Shown here: piece by piece, positions 33,343 through 42,050 of the stretch
Position numbering within the stretch: the stretch's first letter is position 1
Layout of the letters: each line of letters opens with the position of its first letter
Origin: Erythrobacter sp. UBA1916
GTDB lineage: Bacteria > Pseudomonadota > Alphaproteobacteria > Sphingomonadales > Sphingomonadaceae
DNA length: 64,000 nt
Direction: 5' to 3'
Assembly (NCBI GenBank): GCA_002337385.1
Contig: DDFY01000010.1
Span: 133,870 to 197,869 of the forward strand
Made by a program: the position numbers and the translations under genes
Notes under the pieces: model-generated
Database searches by the model: none
The model's input: only the letters and a program-made list of their open reading frames with translations
Told to the model about the DNA's origin: nothing

Positions 33343-35673
33343 CTAGTAGCGAATAGTCGCAGTCAGACCGATCGTCCTTGGCTCAGGAATGCGAACCTTG
33401 GTCAGGCCGAGAACACGGCGATTGTCCCTGAAGCGGTTCAGGATCGTCCGGTCGTCGAACAGGTTCTTGACGAAGAGCGAGATATCCCATGCACCAAGGT
33501 CCACACCCGCCCTTGCCGTGACGAAATGCGTATCGATCGGCTTGAACGCGTTGACATCGTAAGCCGTGGTGTTCGGATTGAACGCCGACCCCGGTGAGAA
33601 GCCGCCCTGATACTGATAGTCGCCCCGGATATAGGCGTCGCTCGAACCGATCGCGAAGTCGTATTGCGCATTCGCAACCACGGTCCACGGCTGGCTGACG
33701 AGTGAATCGCCCTCGGCAATCGACACGATCTCTTCACCGGCGTCATTGATCACCGCAATGCCCTGAGAGAAGTAAGCGTCGGTATATGCCACGGCGAGGC
33801 CGAGCGATACGCCGTGCGCGGGACGCACATTCAGCGACAGGTCGAAGCCCTTGCTGATCGCTTCGCCCGAGTTGTCGATGTAGCTAAGCCCGCAGGCAAA
33901 TCGGCCCTGCTGCTTGTCCTTCCATTGCAGGTAGTAAGCAGAACCGGCGAAGAACACCGCACCGCCCGCTGCGCTGCCCTTGGCGCCGACCTCGTAGCTC
34001 CACACGGTATCCTGGCCATATGCGCCAGGTGCAGGCCCACCGTTGCGATCGAGGTCTTCCTTGCAGATGCCATCCACGTAAGGGATCTGCTGGTTCACGC
34101 CGCCGGGCCGCGAGCCCTTGGACACGGTCGCGTAGATCATCGTGTCCATGGACGGTTCCCACGCCACCGAGACCTTCGGATCGAAGGAGGTGTCGCTGCC
34201 TTCGCCGCTCACGGAGGTGGTTCTCCCGCCGTTGAAGGGGCCAGTGGCATAGTTGTCGAGCGAGGCCTCCGACTTGCCGTAACGCCCGCCCACCGTGACA
34301 GTCAGCTGGTCGAGGAAGCGATAGCTTGCTTCCCCGAAAACGGCGTACTGTTCGTCGAGAGCGGAATCGTCCTGCGTAAAGATGCGATCACCGCTCATCA
34401 CCGGCTGTCCGAAGAACTGCTCGACGGTTACGCCCCGCAGCGTCTCGATCAGGCGGTCGAAGTCGCGATCGATAATGTCTTCATATGCGGTCTGCCGTGC
34501 GTGATTGTAGAATCCGCCCACCAGCCAGGTGAACGGCGAGTCCCCATCGTTGGACTGAATCCGCAGCTCCTGCGTGAACACCTTCTGCCGGTCGAGGAAG
34601 TAGGCGAATGCCTGATGGTTCGGGAACCGATCATCGAAGCTCAGGCCCACGAAATAGGAGGGAATGAGCGTCGAATAGTCGTAATTGGCCGTCTCGTAGC
34701 GATCGAAGTACGAGGTATTCGAGAATATCGAGAAGCTGTCGAAGTCGTATTCGGCCTTCAGGGCAAAAAGCTTGAAGCGGTCTGTGGCAGGCTGATCGAC
34801 CGCGATGGCGGTGTTGAACACGCCGTTTTCAACATCCGACAATTCGTCCCAGATCTGGCCGTTGTCCTCGATCCGCCGTTCCTGGAAGTAAAACGATGGC
34901 GTAATAGTCAGCCGTTCGGTCGGGGCGATTTTCAGATCGACCTTCACGGCTTTCGATTCCGTGAAGTTGATGTTTTCGTCGACGATCTCGCCGCTAGGCT
35001 TGTCGAGCCGGTCGATCCAACCGCCGCGATGCTGGAACCACCCACTCACTCGCAGGCCGACCTTCCCGTCGATGATTGGGGTGCCATAGGCGACGCCGCC
35101 TTCATAATTCACGTCGCCCCCGCGAACGGCGCTGAGTTCCGCCCGGCCGTAAACCGAAGTGTCGTAAAGGCTGGGAGAGGGCGTGATGAAGCGCAAGGTG
35201 CCGCCTTCCGAACCGGCGCCGAACAGGGTGCCTTGCGGACCCCGGAGAACTTCGACGCGCTCCAGATCAAAAATAAGCGGATATGTGTTGTAAGCGCCGA
35301 AGTTTAGCGTGCGGGTGTGGATCGGCGTGTCGTCGATATAGATGCCGGTCGTGGAAGCGCCGGAGCCGCCCAGACCGCGAATGGAAATGCTGTTTCCGTT
35401 GCCAAAGCCGCGACCGAAATTGACGCCGGGAGTGCTGCGGGCAATGTCGTCGATCTCTCGGATCGACTGCTCGTCCATAGAGCTTTGCGAAAATGCGGTG
35501 ACGCTGACGGGCACATCTGAGAGATTGGTCTCGCGGCGACTTGCCGTCACGACGATGTTGCCATCATTGACCTGATCGTCATCCGAAGCATCCCCAGACG
35601 CAGACTGCGCTAATGCGGAGCTCGACCACAAGACAGCCAGCATGCTGACAGTTAGACTAAATTTCTTCCCCAT
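33343..35673 (-). CDS. TonB-dependent outer-membrane receptor (amidase-linked)
   Basis: A 776-residue receptor. The signal peptide ends at SSSALAQSAS, and an acidic linker leads to NIVVTASRRETN. The plug has DVPVSVTAF, ISIRGLGGSGA, GIYIDDTPIH and LERVEVLRGPQGTLFG. The barrel ends in PRTIGLTATIRY. AGAGGG precedes the ATG. The amidase gene lies directly downstream and a LysR gene is divergent, across an A/T-rich gap of about 430 bases. The three likely form one regulated uptake-and-cleavage unit for an amide-containing compound; the ligand is unknown. Confidence 0.9.
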   Translation of the reverse strand: MGKKFSLTVSMLAVLWSSSALAQSASGDASDDDQVNDGNIVVTASRRETNLSDVPVSVTAFSQSSMDEQSIREIDDIARSTPGVNFGRGFGNGNSISIRGLGGSGASTTGIYIDDTPIHTRTLNFGAYNTYPLIFDLERVEVLRGPQGTLFGAGSEGGTLRFITPSPSLYDTSVYGRAELSAVRGGDVNYEGGVAYGTPIIDGKVGLRVSGWFQHRGGWIDRLDKPSGEIVDENINFTESKAVKVDLKIAPTERLTITPSFYFQERRIEDNGQIWDELSDVENGVFNTAIAVDQPATDRFKLFALKAEYDFDSFSIFSNTSYFDRYETANYDYSTLIPSYFVGLSFDDRFPNHQAFAYFLDRQKVFTQELRIQSNDGDSPFTWLVGGFYNHARQTAYEDIIDRDFDRLIETLRGVTVEQFFGQPVMSGDRIFTQDDSALDEQYAVFGEASYRFLDQLTVTVGGRYGKSEASLDNYATGPFNGGRTTSVSGEGSDTSFDPKVSVAWEPSMDTMIYATVSKGSRPGGVNQQIPYVDGICKEDLDRNGGPAPGAYGQDTVWSYEVGAKGSAAGGAVFFAGSAYYLQWKDKQQGRFACGLSYIDNSGEAISKGFDLSLNVRPAHGVSLGLAVAYTDAYFSQGIAVINDAGEEIVSIAEGDSLVSQPWTVVANAQYDFAIGSSDAYIRGDYQYQGGFSPGSAFNPNTTAYDVNAFKPIDTHFVTARAGVDLGAWDISLFVKNLFDDRTILNRFRDNRRVLGLTKVRIPEPRTIGLTATIRY

Positions 35674-36109
35674 TTTGGATCCCTCTATATTATCGAGATC
35701 CCCTCCATTTTATCAAACTTTTTGACGCAGCTCCTCAATCACCAAAAGTCTGCGATCAGACCCATGATATAGTATGAAAATCAGCATTTTTTGACTTATT
35801 ATGTCCAATAAACATTTTAAAAATTACACCTGCAAGATGCGAAATCACCACGCTTTGTTGACTCTGAGACAACACCGCACTGCGTTATGTAGAATTTGCA
35901 TTTGCAATGACTGCTATGGTTCTGGATTTGACAATATGTGTCGCGCGATATCAAAGCATTACACGAAAAGGGAACGGCAGCCCTTGCGGCCCTATTGACG
36001 AGCGCTGACGATGTGACAGAATTGTGCATTCGCGAAGGAAGCGGTGGTGTGCGCATCGAACATCGTCTGCTGCGCGCTGCACTCCATGGAGCAGAAACGG
36101 GTCAAGCCT
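35674..36109. other. A/T-rich divergent intergenic region
   Basis: About 430 bases, clearly lower in GC than the surrounding genes, especially 35690-35960. It holds the divergent promoters of the TBDR-amidase operon and the LysR gene, and presumably LysR-type sites. Short open frames on both strands lack ribosome-binding sites and family signatures. TTGACA at 35928-35933 is a possible -35 box for lysR. I could not single out a LysR dyad with confidence. Confidence 0.5.
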
Positions 36110-37021
36110 ATGGGTATGGAAAGCAAGATGCTTCCAAGTCAGGCAATGCTGAAGGCATTCGATGCCTATGGGCGCACCATGGGCATCCGAAGTGCCGCCA
36201 AACTGCTCGATGTCGATCACGCCGTGGTGAGCAGACATCTCAACTCATTGCAGAAACTCGTGGGTGTCGAGCTGATCGATCGCTCCACACGGATGCTCAC
36301 GCCGGAAGGTGAGCAATATCATTGCCGCATTTCCAGTGCCCTCGAAGAGATTAGCAACGCCACCCTGGTGCTGCAGCGGCACCTGTCGGAAGAGATCCTT
36401 GTGTGGTGCAGCCCCGGAATCGCCTATCATTGGCTCGGCCCCAGGCTCGCCCAGATCAAGTCGGTAGACCTGCAACTCCGCCCCAGTGACCGATCCCCCA
36501 ATTTTCGCTCCAACGAGGCGGACGGGGACATCCGCTATATCCGCCCCGGCGATGAGGACCTCTACGGCGGGGAAGTGAGGGTTATGGAATTTGCCCGTCC
36601 GATGGTGTTCCCCTTTGCGAGCCCTGACTATGCGGCCCGCATCTCCTCACAGCTTTCGGAGCCGCGGGACTTGTTGCAATTCGATCTCCTGCACGAGGAA
36701 AGCGACCTCGAATGGCGAGGATGGTTCGAGCATCAGGGAGTGGCCGACATTCCAGAGTCCTTGCCCGGCGCGCGCCTTTGGCAGGCCCATCAGACACTGG
36801 ACGCGGCACGCTCGGGGCGCGGCATTGCTCTAGCCAATGACTTTCTCGTTCAGGACATGCTGGCAGCGGGCCAGCTTGTCAGGCTGTCACCAGCGGAAGG
36901 GGACTTTGTGGCTCCTGTTCTCGGTGCCTATTGCTTCGTCACGCGGAAGGATCGCTGGTCGGCGCACGGCGTTGCACGCTTCAGGAATTGGCTAATTTCC
37001 TCGGCCAAGGAATTGGACTAA
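36110..37021 (+). CDS. LysR family transcriptional regulator
   Basis: About 303 residues. The N-terminal winged helix includes MLKAFDAYGRTMGIRSAAKLL, DVDHAVVSRHLNSLQ and GVELIDRSTRMLTPEGEQY; the helix pattern resembles the GcvA branch. The effector-binding half includes LHEESDLEWRGWF and ARSGRGIALANDFLVQDMLAAG, also GcvA-like. Several in-frame ATGs (36086, 36110, 36116, 36128) are possible; 36110 gives a normal length. It is divergent from the TBDR-amidase operon, the usual position of a LysR activator, and convergent with bioB. Confidence 0.88.
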   Translation: MGMESKMLPSQAMLKAFDAYGRTMGIRSAAKLLDVDHAVVSRHLNSLQKLVGVELIDRSTRMLTPEGEQYHCRISSALEEISNATLVLQRHLSEEILVWCSPGIAYHWLGPRLAQIKSVDLQLRPSDRSPNFRSNEADGDIRYIRPGDEDLYGGEVRVMEFARPMVFPFASPDYAARISSQLSEPRDLLQFDLLHEESDLEWRGWFEHQGVADIPESLPGARLWQAHQTLDAARSGRGIALANDFLVQDMLAAGQLVRLSPAEGDFVAPVLGAYCFVTRKDRWSAHGVARFRNWLISSAKELD

Positions 37022-37062
37022 TCCGCATAGGCGGCGGATAGGCTCAATCACGGCCCCGGGCT

Positions 37063-38100
37063 TCAGGTCGGTTCGGTTTCGGCTTCCGGCCTGGTTGCAC
37101 AGCCCCCGGAGCAGCCACCTACGGCTCGCATCGGCTCCTCGCCCCGCATGGCCGTCAGGCCGAGCCGCTCGAACATGGCGGCATCGCTGTCATCACCGGC
37201 ATTGGGTGCGGTCAGCAACTTCTCTCCCGTGAAGATGGAGTTGGCCCCTGCCATGAAGCACAAGGCCTGCGTGGCATCCGACATGCTTTCGCGTCCGGCG
37301 GAAAGACGCACCATGCTCATGGGCATGCAGATCCGCGCCACCGCCACGGTGCGGACGAATTCGATATCATCGATCTTGGCCATCGGCGTATCGGCCAGCA
37401 TATCGCCCAGCGGCGTGCCCTTGACCGGCACCAGCGCATTCACAGGCACACTTTCGGGATGGCGCTCCAGTGTTGCGAGCGTGTGGACAAAGCCCACCCT
37501 GTCAGCCCGCGTTTCGCCCATGCCTACAATGCCGCCGCTGCACACATTGATGCCGGAGTTGCGCACGTTTTCCAGCGTCGTCAGCCGGTCCTCGTAATTG
37601 CGGGTGGTGATCACGCGGTCGTAATATTCCGGGCCGGTATCGACGTTGTGATTGTAGTAATCGAGGCCCGCCTCAGCCAGTTGCTCTGCCTGCGCGGGTG
37701 ACAGCATTCCCAGCGTCATGCAGGTTTCGAGCCCCAGCTCGCGCACGCCTTTCACGATCTCCACGATCTTGGGCATGTCGCGATCCTTTGGATTGCGCCA
37801 CGCGGCGCCCATGCAGAAACGCTGGCTTCCGGCATCCTTGGCCTGCGCGGCGGATTGCAGCACCTGGCGCACATCCATCAGCTTGGTCGCCTCCACCCCG
37901 CTATCGGCATGAACGCTTTGCGAACAATAGCCGCAGTCCTCCGGGCAGCCACCAGTCTTGATGGAAAGCAGGGTGCACAATTGCACCTCGTCCGCCCGGT
38001 GGTGTTCGCGGTGCACGGTGGCTGCACGGAACACCAGTTCGGTGAAGGGCAGATCGAAAAGCTCGGCGATTTCCTCGCGCGTCCAGTCATAGCGGATCAT
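37063..38100 (-). CDS. bioB: Biotin synthase
   Basis: A 345-residue radical-SAM enzyme that inserts sulfur into dethiobiotin. The [4Fe-4S] motif is Cys52-x3-Cys56-x2-Cys59 in GGCPEDCGYCSQS. DYYNHNVDTGPEYY, NVCSGGIVGMGE, RICMPMSMVRLSAGR and GANSIFTGEKLLT are signature segments, and the last Arg is near the [2Fe-2S] cluster. Length is normal, with a short extra tail of GGCSGGCA. No other bio genes are in the window. It is convergent with lysR. Directly upstream on the same strand is the 3' remnant of an SDR gene. Confidence 0.96.
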   Translation of the reverse strand: MIRYDWTREEIAELFDLPFTELVFRAATVHREHHRADEVQLCTLLSIKTGGCPEDCGYCSQSVHADSGVEATKLMDVRQVLQSAAQAKDAGSQRFCMGAAWRNPKDRDMPKIVEIVKGVRELGLETCMTLGMLSPAQAEQLAEAGLDYYNHNVDTGPEYYDRVITTRNYEDRLTTLENVRNSGINVCSGGIVGMGETRADRVGFVHTLATLERHPESVPVNALVPVKGTPLGDMLADTPMAKIDDIEFVRTVAVARICMPMSMVRLSAGRESMSDATQALCFMAGANSIFTGEKLLTAPNAGDDSDAAMFERLGLTAMRGEEPMRAVGGCSGGCATRPEAETEPT

Positions 38101-38112
38101 AGCTCGGCATTA

Positions 38113-38175
38113 TTAATGCGGGGTCCGGGCGCCGTCCATCACGAAGAAGGAAGCGCCGGTGAAGGACAGCGCCCT
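38113..38175 (-). pseudogene. 3' remnant of a short-chain dehydrogenase gene
   Basis: Reading the minus strand into a TAA at 38113-38115 gives about 20 residues, LSFTGASFFVMDGARTPH and stop. This is the conserved C-terminus of classical SDRs and matches the end of the intact SDR gene at 62117 (SFTNGSFFVMDGGQTSH). Upstream of about 38175 the SDR-like sequence stops, and a stop codon appears in the same frame by 38194-38196. The rest of the gene is not in the window next to it. This looks like a gene cut off by a recombination or insertion event at about 38.18 kb. Confidence 0.75.
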
Positions 38176-38197
38176 CTTGACGCTTATGACCGCCTAT

Positions 38198-38213
38198 GTA
38201 AGCATTCACTTAC
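38198..38213. promoter_or_regulatory. Operator candidate 1, GTAAG-CATTCA-CTTAC
   Basis: A perfect 5-bp dyad with a six-base spacer, 89 bases before the tandem hydrolase start. Copies or close variants of the same pattern occur at 40335, 46589 and 51043, each upstream of a gene in the ester-catabolic block. Confidence 0.65.
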
Positions 38214-38301
38214 TTGGTGGTGGCGCGGCAAAACCCAAGGCCAGATGCTTGCGCCAGTGTTCGAGCTTACACGAGCAATTAGAAAAGCTGGGGGAGAGCA
38301 A

Positions 38302-40263
38302 ATGCCGGAATCTCAAGACGGCGTCGAAGCAGTATCGCGCAGCCGGCTTGCACTCGCTGCTATTGCGCTGCTGGCATGTACGGCTTGCGCCACGTCCAAT
38401 CCTGCACAGCAAAGCACCACGGTCGCGATCGAAGGCGACGGCACCGTGCATATCCCGGCAATGGCCGCGCCGCCTTCGACCTTCCTGAGCGAGGAAGGCA
38501 AAGACTATCTGCGCGCCCACCTGCAGGCTGGTCATGACCCGGACCTGAGCCGCCCAGTCGCAGAACAGGGCGGCATGCCCAGCTACATGCTGCCCTATCT
38601 CGCCCGTATGCGGCAGCTCTATCCCGTGACGCGGGAGGAGCGCCAAATCGCAGGCGTCGATGCGCTTGTCTACACGCCGCGCGACGGCCTCTCGCCGGAG
38701 AATGCCGGACGGGTTTTGATCAATCTGCATGGCGGCGGCTTCGCCTCGTGCTTTCCGGGCTGCGCGGAGCTGGAATCGGTTCCCCTGTCCGCATTGGGCG
38801 GCTTCAAGGTCATAAGCCTCGATTACCGACAGGGCCCGGACCACCGCTTCCCTGCGGCGAGCGAGGACGTGGCGGCGGTCTATCGCGAATTGCTTCAGAC
38901 TTACCGGCCCGAGAATATCGGCATTTACGGCTGCTCTGCCGGAGGCTTGCTGACGGGCATGGCGCTTGCCTGGTTCCAGTCCCACGACCTGCCTCGGCCC
39001 GGTGCCGCCGGCGTCTTCTGTTCGGGCCTCGCCGCACAGGATATCCCCTTCGGCGGCGATGCGCGCGCCTTTGCGTTCCCGATGGGAGAAGGCCGCTTGG
39101 CACCTCCCCTACCCTCGGCCAACGCCCCGATGTTTCCCGAGCCGAGCTATCTGGCGGGCGCTAGCCCGAACGATCCGATGGTTTCTCCGCGCATGTCGGA
39201 CGAAGTGCTCGCCGCGTTCCCTCCCACCCTGCTGATCACCGGGACCCGGGGAATGGAAATGAGCGCGGCCGTTTTCGCCCACGGGCAGCTCGTAAAAGCC
39301 GGAGCCGATGCACGCCTGCATGTCTGGGACGGCATGTTCCACGGCTTCTTCTACAATCCCGACGTTCCGGAATCGCGCGAGGCCTACGACGTGATGGTGG
39401 ACTTCTTCCAAAGCCATCTGGGCCAAACCGATGCCGGCGAGCCTTCTGGCACAGGCCCCTACCCGGCGCTCGTCGAGGTGGACCCTACCCTGCCCCGGCA
39501 TGTCCTCTATCGCCCGGCGCGGCTGGGAGACGTGGCCCCCGGAACGCTGGGTCTGGCGCTATGGGGGAACGGCTCGTGCGCGGCTGACGGAACGAGCGCG
39601 CGCCCATATTTGCAAGAGATCGCCTCTCACGACTATCTTGTGATCGCACCGGGTACCGTCAGGAGCGGTCCGGGCGGATCAGGCCCGCCCGAGACCACAC
39701 TTCCGCCCGATCTGGTCGAGACCACAAGCTCTGATCTGCGCATGGCGATGGAATGGGCCATCTCCGAAAACCGCCGCCCCGGCAGCCCGTATTACGGCCT
39801 GATCGATGAGGGGCAAATCGCGGCCATGGGCTATAGCTGCGGCGGCCTGCAGGCTATCGAGCTGGCTGCAGATCCGCGCATCGATGCGGTGATCATCAAC
39901 AACAGCGGCATCTTTCCCGACGGCGCGACACGGATTCGCAACTTGCCGGTGGAACGCGACGCGCTGAACCGCCTCCACACGCCAATTCTATATCTGCTGG
40001 GTGGCCCCAGAGACGTAGCGTACGAAAACGGCATGGCCGACTTCCACGACATCCACCACGTTCCCGCCATGGCCGCCAATATCGACACCGGCCATGCCAG
40101 CACGTTTCTGGAGCCCGCTGGCGGTGCCGTGGCCGAAGTCGCCGTTGACTGGCTGAACTGGCAACTGCGCGGAAACGAAGAGGCCGCACAGACCTTCCTC
40201 GGGCCGGATTGCAGGCTCTGCACCGACCCGCGCTGGACCCTCGAACGAACGTCGCCCGAATAG
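38302..40263 (+). CDS. Tandem alpha/beta-hydrolase, probable lipoprotein
   Basis: A 653-residue protein with two fused hydrolase domains. Residues about 40-375 resemble the hormone-sensitive-lipase family, with oxyanion motif HGGG at 143-146, nucleophile Ser212 in YGCSAGG and a likely His347 in MFHGFF. Residues about 395-650 form a second alpha/beta-hydrolase with nucleophile Ser512 in GYSCGG and a possible His598 in DTGHAST. The N-terminus (LALAAIALLACTACATS) looks like a lipoprotein signal with a Cys acceptor. GGGGGAGAG immediately upstream fixes ATG 38302; the frame is open further left over bioB by chance. It begins the ester-catabolic block and sits behind an operator candidate. Confidence 0.85.
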   Translation: MPESQDGVEAVSRSRLALAAIALLACTACATSNPAQQSTTVAIEGDGTVHIPAMAAPPSTFLSEEGKDYLRAHLQAGHDPDLSRPVAEQGGMPSYMLPYLARMRQLYPVTREERQIAGVDALVYTPRDGLSPENAGRVLINLHGGGFASCFPGCAELESVPLSALGGFKVISLDYRQGPDHRFPAASEDVAAVYRELLQTYRPENIGIYGCSAGGLLTGMALAWFQSHDLPRPGAAGVFCSGLAAQDIPFGGDARAFAFPMGEGRLAPPLPSANAPMFPEPSYLAGASPNDPMVSPRMSDEVLAAFPPTLLITGTRGMEMSAAVFAHGQLVKAGADARLHVWDGMFHGFFYNPDVPESREAYDVMVDFFQSHLGQTDAGEPSGTGPYPALVEVDPTLPRHVLYRPARLGDVAPGTLGLALWGNGSCAADGTSARPYLQEIASHDYLVIAPGTVRSGPGGSGPPETTLPPDLVETTSSDLRMAMEWAISENRRPGSPYYGLIDEGQIAAMGYSCGGLQAIELAADPRIDAVIINNSGIFPDGATRIRNLPVERDALNRLHTPILYLLGGPRDVAYENGMADFHDIHHVPAMAANIDTGHASTFLEPAGGAVAEVAVDWLNWQLRGNEEAAQTFLGPDCRLCTDPRWTLERTSPE

Positions 40264-40334
40264 GCTGAAACTCACCCACAAGCGAAGCGCTGCGCCGGTA
40301 CACCGCCGTTTGCAGCATGCTTGCATCTCTCGAA

Positions 40335-40354
40335 GTAAGTAAGTACATACTTTT
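40335..40354. promoter_or_regulatory. Operator candidate 2, GTAAG-TAAGTA-CATAC
   Basis: Matches the GTAAG-N6-CTTAC pattern with one arm mismatch and also contains the inner dyad AAGTA-CA-TACTT. It lies about 85-100 bases before the carboxylesterase start at 40438. The same inner dyad, AAGTA-CT-TACTT, occurs at 46595-46606. Confidence 0.6.
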
Positions 40355-40437
40355 AGTCAATGAGCGATCGTTACCGAGTCGGTGCAGCAGCCGCGCACCG
40401 GACGGATGAAATACCGCGACGCTGGGAGAAGTCTGAA

Positions 40438-41988
40438 GTGCGTATTCTCTGTGTTCTGGCCACCCTTGCGCTCGCCATATCGCCACCGGCGCAAGCACAG
40501 ATTGTCGGGCCTGTTGCGGTCGATGGCGGTAAAGTCGCCGGGGCCGCCGAGGGCGACGTCGCCATATTCAAAGGCATTCCCTTCGCCGCCGCACCGGTTG
40601 ATGATCTGCGCTGGAAGCCGCCCCAACCCGTCACATCGTGGAACGGCACTTATGAGGCCACCGATTTCGGGCCCGATTGCCCGCAACTGCGCGGCGCCCC
40701 CACTGAGACGGCGAGCACCACCCTGCCGCCAGATCAGAGCGAAGATTGCCTCTATCTCAATATCTGGACGGCGGCCGATTCCTCCGCGGAGCGTCGCCCC
40801 GTCATGGTCTGGATTTACGGCGGCGGATATCGCGCTGGAAGCACCGCACTGCCAACATATGACGGCGCAGCACTCGCCCGCGAAGGCGTGGTCTTCGTCA
40901 GCATAGCTTACCGGGTGGGACCGCTTGGCTTCATGGCCCACCCTGCCCTGTCGGCGGAATCGCCCCGCCACGTGTCGGGCAATTACGGCCTGCTGGATCA
41001 GGTCGCCGCGCTTGACTGGATCCGGCGCAATATCGCCTCGTTCGGGGGCGATCCCGACCGCATCACCATTTTCGGCCAGTCCGCCGGGTCGATGTCGACC
41101 AGCTATCTGGCTTCCTCACCGCTCGCGACCGGCAAGTTCCACCGGCTGATCGGCCAAACCGGTGCCGGCTTCGGCATCCTCACGCCCCGGCCCATTGCCG
41201 ATGCGGAAGCGGTGGGCCTGGCGTTTGGCCGGGATTTGGGCGCTGAGACCCTTCCCGAACTCCGCGCTCTGGACGCCGGCGAACTGATCGCGGCAGCAGG
41301 TTATGAATCGGGGACGTTCCAGCCGATTTCGGATGGTTGGGCCGTGCCCGGCACGCTGCGCGATATCTATCGCGAAGGCCGCCAGAATGACGTGGCGATG
41401 ATGATCGGCTCCAACGATGACGAGGCGGGCGAAAATCCGGCGCAGACGCTGGCAGGCTATCGCGCAGGGCTGGAACGGCAATATGGGCCTGACGCGGCCC
41501 GCCTGCTGGAACTTCACCCCGCATCAACCGACGCCGAGGCCCGCGCCGCCGACCGGAGTTTGGCGACCACCACACTTGGTGATTACACGATGTTCAGCTG
41601 GGGCCGCGCACAGGCGACAACGGGCCGCCAGCCAGTCTACGCCTATCGCTTCACCCGCAACCCGCCGATACCGCCCGCCGAATATCCCGGCGGACCGGAT
41701 GCAGCTCCGCCCGGAGCCTGGCACGGCGCGGAAATCCCCTATGCCTTGGGCAATCTGGCGGCACGCGACTGGCCCTGGACCGAACGCGACCGCGCGCTTT
41801 CCCGGCAGATGATGTCCTATTGGATCAACTTCGCCACCACCGGCGATCCCAACGGCTCGGGCCTGCCACATTGGCCGACCTATCGCGAAGAGCCTGCCGA
41901 GGTGATGGAACTGGGCGATCAGACCCGCGCCATCCGCCGCCCGGAGCTTCCGACACTGGAAATACTTGATCGCCACCTGGGCCACTGA
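40438..41988 (+). CDS. Type-B carboxylesterase, secreted
   Basis: A 516-residue alpha/beta-hydrolase. The start is GTG at 40438, eight bases after GGGAGAA, giving a clean signal peptide (VRILCVLATLALAISPPAQA). The oxyanion region is WIYGGGYRAG and nucleophile Ser215 is in FGQSAGS. The acid residue region is SNDDEAG and the catalytic His is in PGAWHGAEIPYAL. EDCLYLNIW is a family signature. Relatives cleave aryl, alkyl or carbamate esters. A TBDR gene starts 62 bases downstream and is probably co-transcribed, so the ester may enter through that receptor. Confidence 0.9.
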   Translation: MRILCVLATLALAISPPAQAQIVGPVAVDGGKVAGAAEGDVAIFKGIPFAAAPVDDLRWKPPQPVTSWNGTYEATDFGPDCPQLRGAPTETASTTLPPDQSEDCLYLNIWTAADSSAERRPVMVWIYGGGYRAGSTALPTYDGAALAREGVVFVSIAYRVGPLGFMAHPALSAESPRHVSGNYGLLDQVAALDWIRRNIASFGGDPDRITIFGQSAGSMSTSYLASSPLATGKFHRLIGQTGAGFGILTPRPIADAEAVGLAFGRDLGAETLPELRALDAGELIAAAGYESGTFQPISDGWAVPGTLRDIYREGRQNDVAMMIGSNDDEAGENPAQTLAGYRAGLERQYGPDAARLLELHPASTDAEARAADRSLATTTLGDYTMFSWGRAQATTGRQPVYAYRFTRNPPIPPAEYPGGPDAAPPGAWHGAEIPYALGNLAARDWPWTERDRALSRQMMSYWINFATTGDPNGSGLPHWPTYREEPAEVMELGDQTRAIRRPELPTLEILDRHLGH

Positions 41989-42050
41989 CCCCCAGGTGCA
42001 CGCCAATAATAGCGTCCAAATAACAACACAAATTTAGGGAGATACCGACC

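Noticed and set aside
35801..36056. Small open frames on both strands in the A/T-rich gap
   Set aside because: They have no ribosome-binding site, no recognisable domain and no similarity to each other; they look like chance frames in a promoter region.
37855..38301. Upstream extension of the tandem hydrolase frame over bioB
   Set aside because: It runs antisense to bioB and across the SDR remnant. The strong ribosome-binding site and lipoprotein signal at 38302 mark the true start.
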